In this document: in pieces, positions 41,935 to 53,642 of the stretch | How positions within the stretch are numbered: the first letter of the stretch is position 1 | How the letters are laid out: each line of letters starts with the position of its first letter | DNA from: Strongylocentrotus purpuratus | Taxonomy: Eukaryota; Echinodermata; Echinoidea; Camarodonta; Strongylocentrotidae | NCBI RefSeq assembly: GCF_000002235.5 | Contig: NW_022145599.1 | Coordinates: 24,202,879 to 24,266,878, forward strand | Length of the DNA: 64,000 bases | Direction of reading: 5' to 3' | Program-made: the position numbers and the translations under genes | The notes under the pieces: generated by a model | What the model saw: only the letters and a program-made list of their open reading frames with translations | The model's database searches: none | Told to the model about the DNA's origin: nothing

Positions 41935-42180
41935 GATTGAGAATATACAAACATTTGCACCTCTAATTTTATAAGAATAATTCGGGTTATTGTAGCTCTA
42001 ACTTAAAGAGTTACTAAGAAAGTATTACAACATGATTCTGTAGGTCATGTTTATAACTATGCAGCTACTGTTTTACGGAATAACTTGCCGGAAAAGCTTA
42101 GAAGTATAGAAACAAACGAAAAGCTTAGAAGGAATTTGCAAAGTAATGTACATTTCAAGTTTTTGAAGTTTTATTTATTC
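41935..42180 (+). pseudogene. LINE reverse-transcriptase C-terminal tail fragment
   Basis: Paralogue of 24355-24600. Translation 'AATVLRNNLPEKLRSIETN' has the 'NNLPEKLRSI' signature of LINE protein C-termini (usually 'WNSLP..IR'). Only this tail remains. Confidence 0.6.
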
Positions 42181-42448
42181 CATATTTTACATAGAAACAC
42201 AGTTTATATTCTTTTCTTTGTTATACAAGCGTATATTATTATAAGAATGGGTTTTCACACAAGAAAAAAATAGAGATTTCAAATTAAATATAATGTACGG
42301 AAAATAAGTACGAAATTTCGAAATATGTATATATAACAGGCTAGGTAGAGCAATGTAAAATATGGGGAGCCTAAATAAAAAGCATAGCTTGTATGTGAAT
42401 AGGCTCCCGTACTGAGTAACACGATATAGTAGGTCTGGATTTAAAAGG

Positions 42449-42570
42449 TAATAGGGACTTTTAGATTCGCACAACGACAACGTGGATTGCTACGATCGAC
42501 GTCCTTTTAATGCACTGCCTTGAATGGACGTCACTCGTATCAGTCCACGCAAATCTAAAAGTCCCTATTA
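42449..42570. mobile_element. 122-bp inverted-repeat miniature element (TA target)
   Basis: Ends TAATAGGGACTTTTAGATT (42449-42467) and its exact reverse complement (42552-42570). TA at each outer edge could be a 2-bp target duplication. It lies within sequence separating two parts of the unit-B-like block (42180 and 42940). Confidence 0.75.
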
Positions 42571-43021
42571 TAGGAGGCGAAAACGGAGTAGTATAGTATG
42601 AGATTCTAGAGACGTACAAGGAGAGTGAATTTGAGAAGAAACGAAAAATAGAAATAAAGAGTAAAGAGAATAATATAATAGTGATAAGTAGGAGAAGGTG
42701 AAGAAGGGAAGAAAGAGGAAGAAGAGGAAAACGAAAAAGAAGTGGAAGAAGAAGAGGCAGAAGAAGAATAAGAGAAAGCAAATTGATGAAATCAATGGCA
42801 TTGTAAAATAACAAAAACAAAGTCTGTATACCCACCTGTACGACCACCTGTACGATCCAGCGCGACATAAACATTACTTTTATACATAATTACTTAAAAG
42901 GAAGCTAGGGGCTTTCAACTAGTTCGTTATTCAGGCATACATGATAGCACTTTGTACAATCTCACAATTATATACCCAGTGCATAATTTCCACTCCTTCT
43001 GTATATTGTTCTATATACTCA
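42571..43021. other. No gene seen; purine-rich tract
   Basis: 42640-42780 is A/G-rich ('gaagaagaggaaaacgaaaa'). The minus-strand leucine/phenylalanine-rich frame there is low-complexity. 42940-43010 resumes homology with 24595-24655. Confidence 0.45.
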
Positions 43022-43246
43022 CACTATGAACATGACTGACAAAGAAAGCGGACAAAATATACAGTTCCTCAGGTAGACAAAGGAACATCCCTTCACTGCT
43101 ATTATGTAAAAATGTGTAGAACAGGTGCCACATGCATAGTCACCTGTTCTACACATTTGTACATAATAGCAGTGAAGGGATGTTCCTTTGTCTACCTGAG
43201 GAACTGTATATTTTGTCCGCTTTCTTTGTCAGTCATATTCAAAGTG
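43022..43246. repeat. Near-perfect 106-bp palindrome (foldback element)
   Basis: The left arm 43022-43127 and right arm 43141-43246 are reverse complements with three mismatches over 106 bp, separated by a 13-bp loop. No coding potential. It is consistent with a foldback-type mobile element. If transcribed it would give a long double-stranded RNA hairpin. Confidence 0.9.
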
Positions 43247-43627
43247 TCACTGGCGTACTGGTGGGGGGGGGGGGGGACGCCAATAAAATAAAATTGAATG
43301 ATGACTTATTTTCACAAGTGATGTATAAATGTTTGTGATATCACATGATTTTCAACAAAATGCTAGTTTCTCCATTATTTCTTGCAGACTGACCCATTCC
43401 CAAATAGCCAGGGAGAGCATATGTTTTTTTATAGTCACTAAGTGGCCACTAACAGTAACACTAGTAAAATTCCTTTCAAGAAGCTACTGCGACAAGCACT
43501 GCCGGGAGATAATATGCTACCCACCACTCGGGCTGAGCATGCACAGATTTGCGAACGAACGTTCCATACTTACATCATGTAACACTGCACATATACCGTT
43601 AAGGGGCCCAGTGGGGGAAATTGAATT
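43247..43627. other. No gene seen
   Basis: Contains a G-run (43261-43276). No recognised domain or terminus. Confidence 0.4.
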
Positions 43628-43935
43628 CAGACAAGATTAAGAGTAGAGAACGGTACAACGAATCGTCTTCTTTCTCTAATAAATTAATGAAACGGCAGAG
43701 CTTCCGCGCGTCGCGCGGGAGGGGGGGGGGCAACTGAATTCAGACTAGGATTAAGAGTCGAGAACGGTACAACGAATCGTCTTCTTTCTCTAATAATTAA
43801 ATGAAACGTCATAGCTTCCGCGCTTTGCGCGGAAGGGGCGAAACAATTGAGAGTCGAGAACGGTACAACGGATCGTCTTCTTTCTCTAATAATTTAATGA
43901 AGTGTCAAAGTTTCCGCGCTTCGCGCGCGAGGGGG
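43628..43935. repeat. Inverted satellite fragment, three units
   Basis: Reverse-complement copies of the unit at 25985-27995: 'gagtcgagaacggtacaacg', 'atcgtcttctttctctaat', 'gcttccgcgcttcgcgcg'. The units start near 43640, 43755 and 43850. About 150 bp to the right, 'gatctagcgatgcccctg' (44094-44111) resembles a hAT-type terminus, so this may be the remains of an inverted relative of the hAT-like element. Confidence 0.85.
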
Positions 43936-44111
43936 AATAATGAAAAATAACTTAGTTCTTGGTCCCGGGTTTATAGGGTTAACTTTGTAGACATTTGGAC
44001 ATTGGCATTTTTATATTTTTCGGTAATTGGTGGCTCGTTTTGTCGGTTATCGGTGGCCTCTACACCCTCCCCTCCCCCTCCCTCACTGAAAAAGATCTAG
44101 CGATGCCCCTG

Positions 44112-44394
44112 ATAACGATACAGTTTATACACTCGAGATAATTTTTGCAAGTACTACTGGTGAAGTACCGGACCACCGTCTTTGTGCATTGTGCGGCATC
44201 AAAGCATAATTTATACAACATTTCTCTAACTTGTAACCAATCAGAAGGCCTCTTTTTTCCAGGAAGTGCCGGTGGACATTAATGCGCCAAATGTGGTTCT
44301 CAAATTGCAAAAGATCTCTACTATTGGAAGGGGTAGGAGAAAGCAATTTTACGTCATATTACTCCAGGAAGTGTCTGATAATGCGTTTAAGAGG
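44112..44394. other. No gene seen
   Basis: Short stretch between the satellite fragment and a LINE-like coding tail. Confidence 0.4.
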
Positions 44395-44880
44395 GTAAGA
44401 GGACATTACGGGAAACGCAAACTCTAGTATCAAAAATATTTGTATGTTACTTGAACAACAGATATCATGAAACTATTCTTCATCGTCTAAGAATGGGGAA
44501 CTTAGGTTTAAATGAAAATCTATTTGAGTTGAATCAACATGAGACCGGTCATTGCTCAAACTGTGAGCACGAAAAAGAAACCATTAAACCTTTTTTATGC
44601 AAATGCCCACTCTTTCTTATAGAAAGAGCCATGCTTATAACAGAATCTGGCATAGAGAACGAAAAAGTAATCCCAATACTCCTGAAATCAACAGACATTA
44701 ATCACCAACAGGCTCTGGTCAACTTCGTAATTAGAACTAAAAGGGTACATCTGTACCCCTACTAACCACCTTGCACCGCACATAATTATTTGAGCCCAAT
44801 ATGTTTCGCTTTTTATAGTGAGTAATACATGAAGAAAAAGAGTGAGAAAGAAAAAAAAAGAAAGAAAAAAAAAATTAGAA
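44395..44880 (+). pseudogene. LINE C-terminal zinc-knuckle fragment
   Basis: The frame at 44451-44765 reads 'ILHRLRMGNLGLNENLF', then 'CSNCEHEKETIKPFLCKCP', a degraded form of the Cys/His knuckle with 'ETxxHFLxxCP' found at the C-terminus of several LINE polymerases. The expected histidine is replaced (KPFL). The upstream RT part is missing. A purine/A-rich stretch (44830-44880) follows. Confidence 0.55.
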
Positions 44881-45500
44881 GAGAGAACTGCCTATTTTAA
44901 CGTTTAGAATCTTCATGTATATAATCTGTTTTTTATTGGTTTTCGGACAAAATTTTGAAGAAACGCGGTGGAGACGACTAGCCTATGGGTGGACGTCGGA
45001 GGGCCTAGGCTCAGCATTAGGATGAGTTGAGAAGCTTGACACAATGTACCGTGTCCGAGCTGGTCCTTGGGCGTCCAATATAGCCAATAAGCCTTTTGCT
45101 CGCCAGCCACTGAATTCTTCAACATTAAACAAAAGTTTAGATTTTAAAAATCCAATCTATCCAAATCTATATATCAAAAAAAGTAAATCTAATTTTAAAG
45201 GAATAGAAATCCTAAGGGAAGAGGCGTAAATATTCACTTCTGAATGACAAACGCCTATAAACTAAAACAACAACAACAACAACACTTGCTTGTTTTTTTT
45301 GGTCTCGAAATTTGAAAAATTGACATTTTGTTCCGTTGGGGGGGTGGGGGGTGAGGTCACCCTTTTTAGATCATAATTTTTTAATTTTTTAAATATTTTT
45401 TGTTTGTATTATAAAATAAATAAATTAAAAAAAACTCACAAAGGGGGGTGTTTTGTTACAAAATACACACACTAAAAAAACTAAAGTGGAGCGGGGGGGG
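44881..45500. other. No gene seen; retroelement-like tail with (AAC)n
   Basis: 'cgcctataaactaaaacaac' followed by five to six AAC units (45262-45284) looks like a retroelement 3' tail. No coding part was recognised upstream. A G-run region follows at 45338-45350. Confidence 0.4.
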
Positions 45501-45531
45501 GGGGGTAACCCCCCCTCTTGCGTACGCGCCT
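45494..45531. mobile_element. hAT-like terminus fragment
   Basis: A G-run and C-run followed by 'TTGCGTACGCGCCTG' (ending 45531), the same right terminus as the element ending at 22302. A matching left end was not found. The minisatellite of unit D starts directly after. Confidence 0.5.
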
Positions 45532-45539
45532 GGGCGGAA

Positions 45540-45700
45540 GGTTGGAGTAGCTTCTCAATTAACGTCCTTTTCTTTAATGGCAGAGGATCGGGGTAGCTAC
45601 TATAGATTCACGTCCTATTCTTCAATGGCGTTTGATTGGGGGTAACCACCGAATTTACGTTATTTTCTTTAGACGCAGAGGGTCGGGGTAGCTACTAGAT
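45540..45700. repeat. Minisatellite, three units (start of unit D)
   Basis: Units 'acgtccttttctttaatggc' + 'agaggatcggggtagctact' match the right arm of the array at 14245-14710. Then unit-D flank follows, as in unit B, after an inserted element. Confidence 0.8.
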
Positions 45701-45705
45701 TTACT

Positions 45706-47155
45706 TTAAAGTTGATACTCTAAGACAATCCCAAATACTGAGATAATTACATAAATAGAAAGTTTTTAACCCCCATAATAACACCAAATGGTGTCCACCC
45801 GACAAAACAAGTTTAGAATAATGAATTTATTCGAGTAAACTCTACCAAAATATCTAAGTCTGAAACCCGGAAGTGCACGTAGAGTCGAGCCTCTATCCGT
45901 GACGTCACGAACGGGAGTCATGGGCTCAGTGAGAGTGAATGGCAGTGATATCCCTACGTAAATGCTATCCTGTCAGAGCTTAGATTTTTTGTTGTTAAGG
46001 AGTATATTTGATGGATTTTCTGTTTTCATTTGAATGAAGAATAACGAAGCAACATTTTCCAGTCGCTGATTTCTTTTTATATCCTCATATTCACCTATTT
46101 GGTAGAGATTTAAGACGAGTTTACTGCTTATAGGAATTAAAGTTAAATCGTGCACTTATGAATAGGCGGATGCATTATATTGTCATGATGAGCAGTTTTG
46201 TAAAACGAATAGGTCTAGAACTATGATAGTACTTATCATAGATGTGTGTGACTGCCTCAAAAAAGGATACAGTACCAGTTAAACATTTTATGTTGTAAAA
46301 TATCAAACTTGAACGAGATCATGCAAGCGCGCTTCCTCTATAATATTTTGGCGAGTGATGCGGCTCTTGCATGAACGTTCGTAAAGCGAGCAGAATCGGG
46401 AGGTAAGACCAAGCCGCTGCTCTAGGCGCTGCTTGCTTGTGATGGAACGTACGTGCGCTAGTTATATGTTTATCGGCAATTGCAAGAGAATGAAAGCGAC
46501 GTTGCCAGCTAAGAAAAACAACTAACAAAGACTTGCTCCTGACTACCGGTGTCAGAATTGGTAGATGAAGGATGTTCAGGGCCAAGGAAGGCGAAAGACA
46601 TGGGAAAGAGGAAGAAGAAACCATCTGGAGATCGCTGTAGTGTATGGTAATGAACTGTGCATGGGTAGACAGCTACTGTTCACTCCGTGCCTGGGCCGAT
46701 TTCAACACCAAAACAAAAATTACATGGTGAAAATATCGACTAATAGCACATCGTTGGCATGTATATGTCATAATTTTTAAAAGGGGAATTGATATTAATA
46801 CTATGAAGTACTAGGGGAAGGTAAAGAATTGTACATAGAATTATGATTTATTAGACTTTTCAGCCTTTGAAACAAAAATATGCAGAAAATCGTATCACTC
46901 TGCACATGTTTGCTATGGAACATCCGGGTACGTGAATATACTCTCTCCCGGACGTGAGGTCATAAATAGTAGACCAGCGCCGTGACTGATTTTCTATGCA
47001 AAGAGAGGCGGATATTTTAGACATTTCAATTGAGGATTTCGAGTAGACAGATTTTTTGTGTGATATGCTAAGTAATTGAAAAACTTAAAAATAACATATA
47101 CTTGCCGTAGGTAACAAATTAAGGGACATTTATTTGCTTAGAGTATCAACTTTAA
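45706..47155. mobile_element. TTAA-target DNA transposon, 1.45 kb
   Basis: Inverted ends TTAAAGTTGATACTCTAAG (45706) and its rc (ending 47155), with TTAA at both. Relative to unit B (14690-14705) the element is an insertion between the minisatellite and the flank block. No intact transposase; one segment (46588-46700) is discussed under rejected items. Confidence 0.75.
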
Positions 47156-47740
47156 ATTTAGAATCATGGTTATGGCATATCTGGGGATATATAGTCATGG
47201 TAGTGTTAGCTCCATGGTTGAAGTTAAGAATTAAGTGATGGGACTTTCCTACAGAGGACTTGTTCATCTGAGAGCATTAGTGGTAATAGTAGAAACCTGT
47301 TATAATGAGGATATTGAGACCCTGAAAATGACCTTTTTATATCAGGTATCTTGTTGTATCAGGGTAAAAAAGAAGAACGAATATAAAGAGCAGGGACCAG
47401 CAAATCAGGTACCATATTTTTGCGATATCAGAGCTCTCTCAACGAGTTACCACTGTACTGGTAGAGATTTGTAATTCTATGAACAATTTGTTTTTTCTAC
47501 ATTCGAAGTGTCAATATTATCTCTTTTGGCGTTTTTTTAAACATTGATGCTTCGACTTCATAGGCTGAAAAGGAAAGCATCTATGAATCTTACCGAGATA
47601 TTGTGTCAATGTATAATTTGTTCATGAAACGGTCGGCTAAGTCAGTACATTGTTTTTTTCACATCCTGGTCCATGCTACAAACAAGCAACAAATCAAGTT
47701 GATTAATCAGTTAAAAGAATTTGGACAATAGATAATTACA
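47156..47740. repeat. Array unit D: flank block
   Basis: Aligns with 14700-15520 of unit B ('atagtcatggtagtgttag', 'tggtagagatttgtaa', 'caacaaatcaagtt', 'cagttaaaagaa') but lacks the 14907-15202 insertion. Non-coding. Confidence 0.75.
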
Positions 47741-48104
47741 CTGGGGGGTGTTTCACTAAAGCCCTAAAATCGATCTAAAATCGACTTGATCGATTTTAAG
47801 GGCCTAAAATTGATTTCGATTTTAGCAGCAGTTTCACTAAATAAATAAAATCGATTTATGCCTTAAAATCGATTTTAAGTTAGAGTGTGATCCATATCAA
47901 TTTTAAATCAATTTTATCCTTATTTATTGCATAATTGATATGCTATGTTCAGCATTCATTGGTTTCAAAGGCGCAAGTGTCGGCTAGCTTCAATTTGAAC
48001 ATACATCTGAAAATGAAGAATTATGTTGGGGGAACAAATCTTTGTTCATAACCAATTTTGTTTTAAATCATCATAGTTAGGCATTATCAATACCAATTGT
48101 GGCA

Positions 48105-48490
48105 CTCTGGAGGGGGGGGGGGGGAGCACAATGGCCCATTTTTTTCTTCAAAAATACATGGGCGGCCCATTTTCCCCTTAACCCTATCTAGCCTGGGGGG
48201 GGGGGGGAGGGCCTTATCCAGCCGGCGGCACGGGTGGGGGCCCAATTCGTGAGACAATATTTAGCAGCGAAACAGCCGGCCAATAATTCGCTCAGTGGGG
48301 GGGGGGGGGGGGGGGGGTAGTGAACAATAAAAACATTTATTGGGGGGGGGCCTCGAAAATTAGAAAAATTGCACCCCCCCCCTTGAGCGCCAGGGGAGGG
48401 GGCCCATCTCCAAAAAAAAGGTACAGTTAACGTGTTCGTTTTTTTCTCCAGGGGAGAGGGTTCGGACCCCCCCCCCAGGCTATGCAGTTT
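48105..48490. repeat. G/C-run-rich nested repeat
   Basis: Seven or more G- or C-runs of 8-22 bases. 'tagcctgggggggg' (48189) and 'ccccccccaggcta' (about 48470-48483) are inverted and may be the ends of a small element. No coding potential. Confidence 0.5.
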
Positions 48491-51465
48491 CAAAATAACC
48501 CATGCTAGATAGGGTATAAGTGCCCCTTTTACATCTGATTAACATCTCTTTTTGTTTATTAAAAGTGCACTTTTCCTTCATGTAGTTTGTCCCGTTTCAC
48601 TTTGTTTTAAAGTTCCTTTTGTTATTTCTAATAACTTTTTATGTTTTCTTCTTAGAAGTGACCCTTTTCCATTTTGTTTTGTGCCCCTTTTTCTATATTT
48701 TTTTTACCATATGCGCTTACAATTATGTGTCCTTATTTCGTTCATAATCTCTCTCTCTCTCTCTCTCTCATTAACATAAAACGACACTCCCATCACAACG
48801 CTTTGCTTGCCGTAATTTGTTTCTTCATGAACACCCCCCCCCTTCCCCCACAAAAAAATAAAGAACAAAAATGAATAAATAAACACCAACTTATAACAAT
48901 AACTCACCAGCATACAAACACACCATTCTTGAATCACATCATTGCCCTTTATCATCATGTAATTATTATCACCATGCGCTAGCGTACAATCTCATCTATT
49001 CACCCCCCCCCCTTTTATCTTCTTAAAAGACAAAAAATACATACAAAATAAAAATTAACACAGATTTTAAAGTATAATCAATATGTTTATGCTTTAATGA
49101 ATGAAATCTACATTTTGTAAATGACGAGCATAGCAAACACATTCAAGTTATACAATTACAATATTTTAAATGACATAAATAAAAGTGCTCCTATGAAAGT
49201 ATCAGCCAGTTGTTAAAACTACTGCAGCTGATATCTGCCACTCTCTATTCGAGTTACCTTTATGGAGATTAAAAGAGTAACACTTGTCACAAATATTTCT
49301 GTTACTCATACGGTTGTAGGATGATATACATTGTCATGTAAGGTCACGCAGTCGGTGAGAATGTGGTTTCTTGATGCAATAGTTTGTCTATATGAAATTA
49401 ATCATCAATTCTTTTCTATCAGCTTGAAAAAAAATTCTAAGGACAACATAAGTCAGAGTTAATATATTTCCTACAGGAAAAATCTGTTTTCACTCAATCA
49501 CAATGTTCTGTTGTTTATTTTGTATTTGTTGTTGTGCAATTGCTACAATAGCACTTTAAGCACCAACAGGTAATTATCGATACATAGTCATGCAAGAAGT
49601 GCCTCTAGGAAGAGTTCCAAATAGGTCATCAAACTGCTGCTCAGATGAATTGCTAATTAAGAAATTCCAATTTGATATTTTAAGATTTATTGCCATGAAC
49701 AAAATTATCTATGTAATGTGAGTTTGGTGACAGAATAATAGCTTTTTATTACTTCTCTTTTCTTCTGCAAGATTCTAAAATTCTGTTTAAAATATAGGAA
49801 ATCTTGGAAGTATCATTAAAACATTTACTTCCTTTAAAATATTTTATGTTAACATTTTATCAAACCCAAAACCTCAAACTCGATGGCAAAATTTTAGTAC
49901 CTTGACTAGAGCATTTTTAATAGCTTATAGGAATTAATTTGTAAATCTTATTTTACAAGTAGTGTTGGTTGTAAAAAGTGACCGGTCCATGATACCAAGA
50001 TCTGTATCTCATTGTGGTTCCTCTTGCTTAAAGCTGGAAAAGGGAGCTTCTATCTGTAGGCTGGCTGATGTTTCATAAGAGGCATAACGTTGCAGGTAAT
50101 TCAGGCTCTGCAGTCTAGAATAGGAATTGAAAGTTATGTAATAAATAAATCAATTACTAAATACTAGTACAATTTTTCAATCAATCTTCAACTTTTGTAT
50201 TTATGATTATTTCAAATACTTTAATTGCTAAATAAATAAAGTAGGAGAATAAAAAATAGTTACAGAAGATAAATGATTAATTGTTGCTTTGGATAAAAAA
50301 AAATATATCCTTTCATTACCATTTGTGTATGTTTTATCTAACAGAATGGGTAAGATGGGTATTAGACTTCTTACACGGATTATGAAAAATGATAAATCAA
50401 TTTTGGTAATTGATACTGCTTACCTTTTCAATTTGAAGAGATGGACAATAAATGTTCATTTGTCATGAACTAGCAGTACATGCAGATGCCATAGCTCTTT
50501 ATTTTGCAACCTAGGATTTAAAACAGAGATACATATATTTGTTATGAAGAGAGCACATCTATTTTTCAGAAAAGTAATTGTCACTGTATCAAATGTGTTC
50601 AAAAGAACATAAGTACATTTTTATCAGTAATTACAACAGTAATTTACATGTATTCGGTCCAAGACATTGTTACCAACCAAATTGTAAGTTTTAGACATTT
50701 GGAAGATTGACTATGGAGTCTAATCTTGATCGCGGATACCCTGCTCTTGAACCAAACACTGTTGTACACAGATTCAATGAACATTCCCCTGTCGTGAGTA
50801 GAAGGCAAAGAGGTATAAAACAAACAGAGCAGCTTTCATCATACATATATTCTCATTACAGGTTGTTCAATCACCTCTTTATTCATTAATTGCTGCCCTA
50901 TTATTTGTACAATATTAATCAGGCTGGCTGATGAAGTAATTTATCTATGATTTAGACATGTCATAGTTGACTTCCCCCTCACATGGATTTATCAGTTTGC
51001 GATTGTACGTAGAAAAATTTAATGAATATCAAGATTTACACACTTAACAACAAATAAGTAATCTATTTATACATAGGTCTAGAAGAACCACACAAAAAAA
51101 ACTTACCTTTGTTTTATTATTGGTGTGCAAATTTTACTAGTAAGAAGATCACTCCACAAGGCCGCTTAGCACAGTAGGATCTATAGCTGTACACCTAGAC
51201 ATTGAGCTTGAGTACATTCTGCATATCCAAACCCTTTCCTTGAGCCTGAGGCCAAGGAAGAATGAGAAGTCCAAGACTGTAGAGACACGGCAGAAGAGAA
51301 CTTTTGAGTCTTGGACTAAAGCCAAGGTCTACTTGGTGGATACGACTTGTTGTCCACTCCATCTTTTAGTCCGACCCTGAAATTAAAAAAAAAAAAAATT
51401 AATTCAAGTATAGGGTTCTAGTCTAGAGCTTGGAGTTGGACTGTTAGGGACCCAAATACCGGGGA
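48491..51465. other. Interior of the 5-kb element; no gene seen
   Basis: AT-rich. (TC)n at 48748-48769, C-runs at 48832-48843 and 49003-49012. Frames are all below 90 codons and show no domain. If a transposase was ever encoded here it is no longer readable. Confidence 0.5.
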
Positions 51466-51715
51466 CGGATCAAGGGGGGAGGGGGGGGGGGGGGGCACAG
51501 GGGGCACGTGCCCCCCCCAAATGTTAAAATCAGCAAAATTTTCCAAAAATGTACTGACCAACGGGGACATACCCCCCCCCCCGGCCAAATAAAAAAAAAA
51601 TAAGTGTTACCTCCCCCGCCCCCCACTGAGCGAATTTGTGGCCGGCACGATTTTCAAATATTCGGGACCTAAAACAAAAAGAAATGCGCTCTTTACCCCC
51701 CCCCCCCCCCCCTCA
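51466..51715. repeat. G/C-run-rich nested repeat, hAT-like left end
   Basis: Starts 'ggggacggatcaagggggga', similar to the hAT-type GGCGGATCCAGGGGG terminus, and contains G-runs, C-runs and an A-run. The partner end was not identified. Confidence 0.4.
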
Positions 51716-51729
51716 CTTACAGGTCTACA

Positions 51730-52285
51730 TCTACCCTAGTCTAGATCTAGATTTATCAAGTATCATGTAGATCTAGACCTAGACTCTAGACTAAATCTAC
51801 ATCTAGAGTAGATCTAGACCTGGGTCTGACAGTAACACTCTAGGACTTCTAGATCTAGATCTAGAGTCTAATTTTCTTTCATAAAATTTTACCTTCAAAA
51901 CAATAATCCTAGATCTAGACCCCTAGATCTATTGATTTTTAATAATTAGGCCCTAGGCCTAGCCCTAGGCCTAATAGATCTAGAATAGACCTAGAGTCTA
52001 GATCTATCATTTATAATTAGACCCTAGGCCTAGATCTAGACCTAGCTCTAGATCTATAGGCTAGACTAGTCTAGATCTAGAGTCTAGAAAATCTAGACCT
52101 AGATCTAGACCAGACTAGTCTCTACACTCTCGACTAGATCTAGGCCTAGGTCTAGAATAGATCTATCAACAAAAATAAGACAATGCTAAAAATAATAGAT
52201 CTAACAGTTAGATCTATAGGGTCTAGACCTTTATCTAGGGCCTAGATCTTGATACTAAGCCCAAATCTACAACTAGTAGCATAAC
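51730..52285. repeat. CTAGATCTAG-rich satellite-like block
   Basis: About 550 bp dominated by overlapping variants of ctagatctaga, ctagacctaga and cctaggcct. The words are self-complementary, so both strands look alike and many small hairpins can form. No fixed unit length is visible. The same words appear in the BEL LTR (52994-53030) and in the BEL leader (62110-62340). Confidence 0.8.
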
Positions 52286-52804
52286 TAGTAAAACCACAAT
52301 ACTACTGCAAGAATAAACTAGACTAATGAGTTTGTACCAGTCTGTCCTAACCGAATAATAAACGTCGTTAGGTAATTACTATTGAACCTGCATGAATTTA
52401 TATGAATGGGACTGAAATGGTTGAACCAGTGCAATTCGTCCACTTGGAGAGTGATATAAATTGATTTTATTTAAGATTTCGTTCAGTTATACAAAAATGA
52501 AATTGCATAATAATGAGAGGAACACTTTTCTTCTTCCAAAATAACAGATTTTTTAATCAACAGAATTGATATTTTCAAAGAAAAACAGATTTTACTTACT
52601 TTTCAAGGACTCTCACTGTAATTAAGCAAGGCCATTTTGTGATCGATTTACCCCAAACCTAAAGACACCTAAAAATCTATTTTAGCTTAAAATCGATTTG
52701 ATGAAACAGCTCACATGTATCGGTTTTAAGCTAAAACTGATTCGGACTTAAAATTGATTTTTGAAATCGAAATCGATTTTAGTTGATGAAACACCCCCCA
52801 GGTA

Positions 52805-52937
52805 CACGTATTGCATCAAATTATAAGCAAGCCTTTTATTTTTATTATTAATTGTTTCTTCAAACTATCGACTACTGCGGCAAAAAGAAAAAGTGAACCG
52901 TTTCAATAACAATTTTATTTATAATAAAGTTGGTTCC
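52805..52937. repeat. Array unit D: 3' flank block, left part (BEL insertion target)
   Basis: Homologous to 15520-15690 and 6240-6330; interrupted at 52937 by the BEL element and resumed at 63175. The last five bases GTTCC (52933-52937) are the left target duplication. Confidence 0.85.
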
Positions 52938-53642
52938 TGTGGGTGCAAAATGACCTTGAAGTAGTCAGATAGTCTGTCTTTAGTTCTCCATTTTTAGACT
53001 AGGTCTGGAGGTCTAGGCTTAGACCTCGACATTAATTCTCTGACTGTATTCTGCCCAATCACGTCATTCTTTCGACTCAAAATACACCCACAAGTGATCA
53101 TGCTCTATTCTCATAGACCTCTCTAGTCATATTCTCATTTATCAGACTGGTACTGCACTGGTCCCTTGTTGTTCACGATCACCTTTGACTGGCCAAGAAC
53201 CCAAGTTCACCTTATTATAGTTTCAACGCTCCTCTCAGCTCCGTTCCGTCTTTTAATATCTCGCAATCTGACACTATTCACACGTACATCGTCAATCCAC
53301 GTACCGTACTGTAGAATTGCAATTGCAAGTGTAGAAATCAATTGTCGAATACCAATATAATGTCTCGAAAACTTTAATTTTGAAGCCTTTACTAACCACA
53401 TTTCACGTTACTCACGTCGGGTCGATCACAATGTTATTATACAATGATTGCATCCATTCCAATTGTTGTCCAAAACCAAACAAGATCATAAAACGGAAAT
53501 ATGAAGTAGGGAGAAGAGGTTAAAATTCTGTCTTGTTTCCAAGGGTTACTGCCAGTCATTATTCGCGCTTTTCCTCCCCTCAAACTTATTAAATTTTAAA
53601 ACCGACAAGAGATGGCGCTCTTGCATTAGTTTGGCATCTACA
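52938..53642 (-). repeat. BEL/Pao 3' LTR
   Basis: 705 bp. In element orientation it begins TGTAGATGCC and ends CACCCACA. It reads as identical to the other LTR. Short frames within it are incidental. Confidence 0.95.

Larger units (their letters stand above)
47741..52801. mobile_element. 5.06-kb inverted-repeat DNA element with AAAATCGATTT clusters
   Basis: Ends CTGGGGGGTGTTTCA (47741-47755) and its exact rc (52787-52801). Near both ends the palindrome-like word AAAATCGATTT and variants recur several times (47766-47880 and 52680-52785), which could be transposase-binding sites. Unit B shows the uninterrupted site near 15518 ('aaaacaaggtacacgtatta'). The interior has no coding sequence that I recognise. 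It contains G/C-run repeats, microsatellites and a CTAG-rich block. The target duplication is unclear. Confidence 0.75.

Noticed and set aside
42461..42874. 137-codon minus-strand frame rich in Leu/Phe/Ser
   Set aside because: Comes from an A/G-rich tract read in reverse; low complexity and starts inside a miniature element.
46588..46700. Possible THAP-domain remnant ('RCSVW...', 'TVHSVPGP') inside the TTAA element
   Set aside because: Would suit a Kolobok-type element, but two adjacent stops and too few conserved residues; not supportable by eye.
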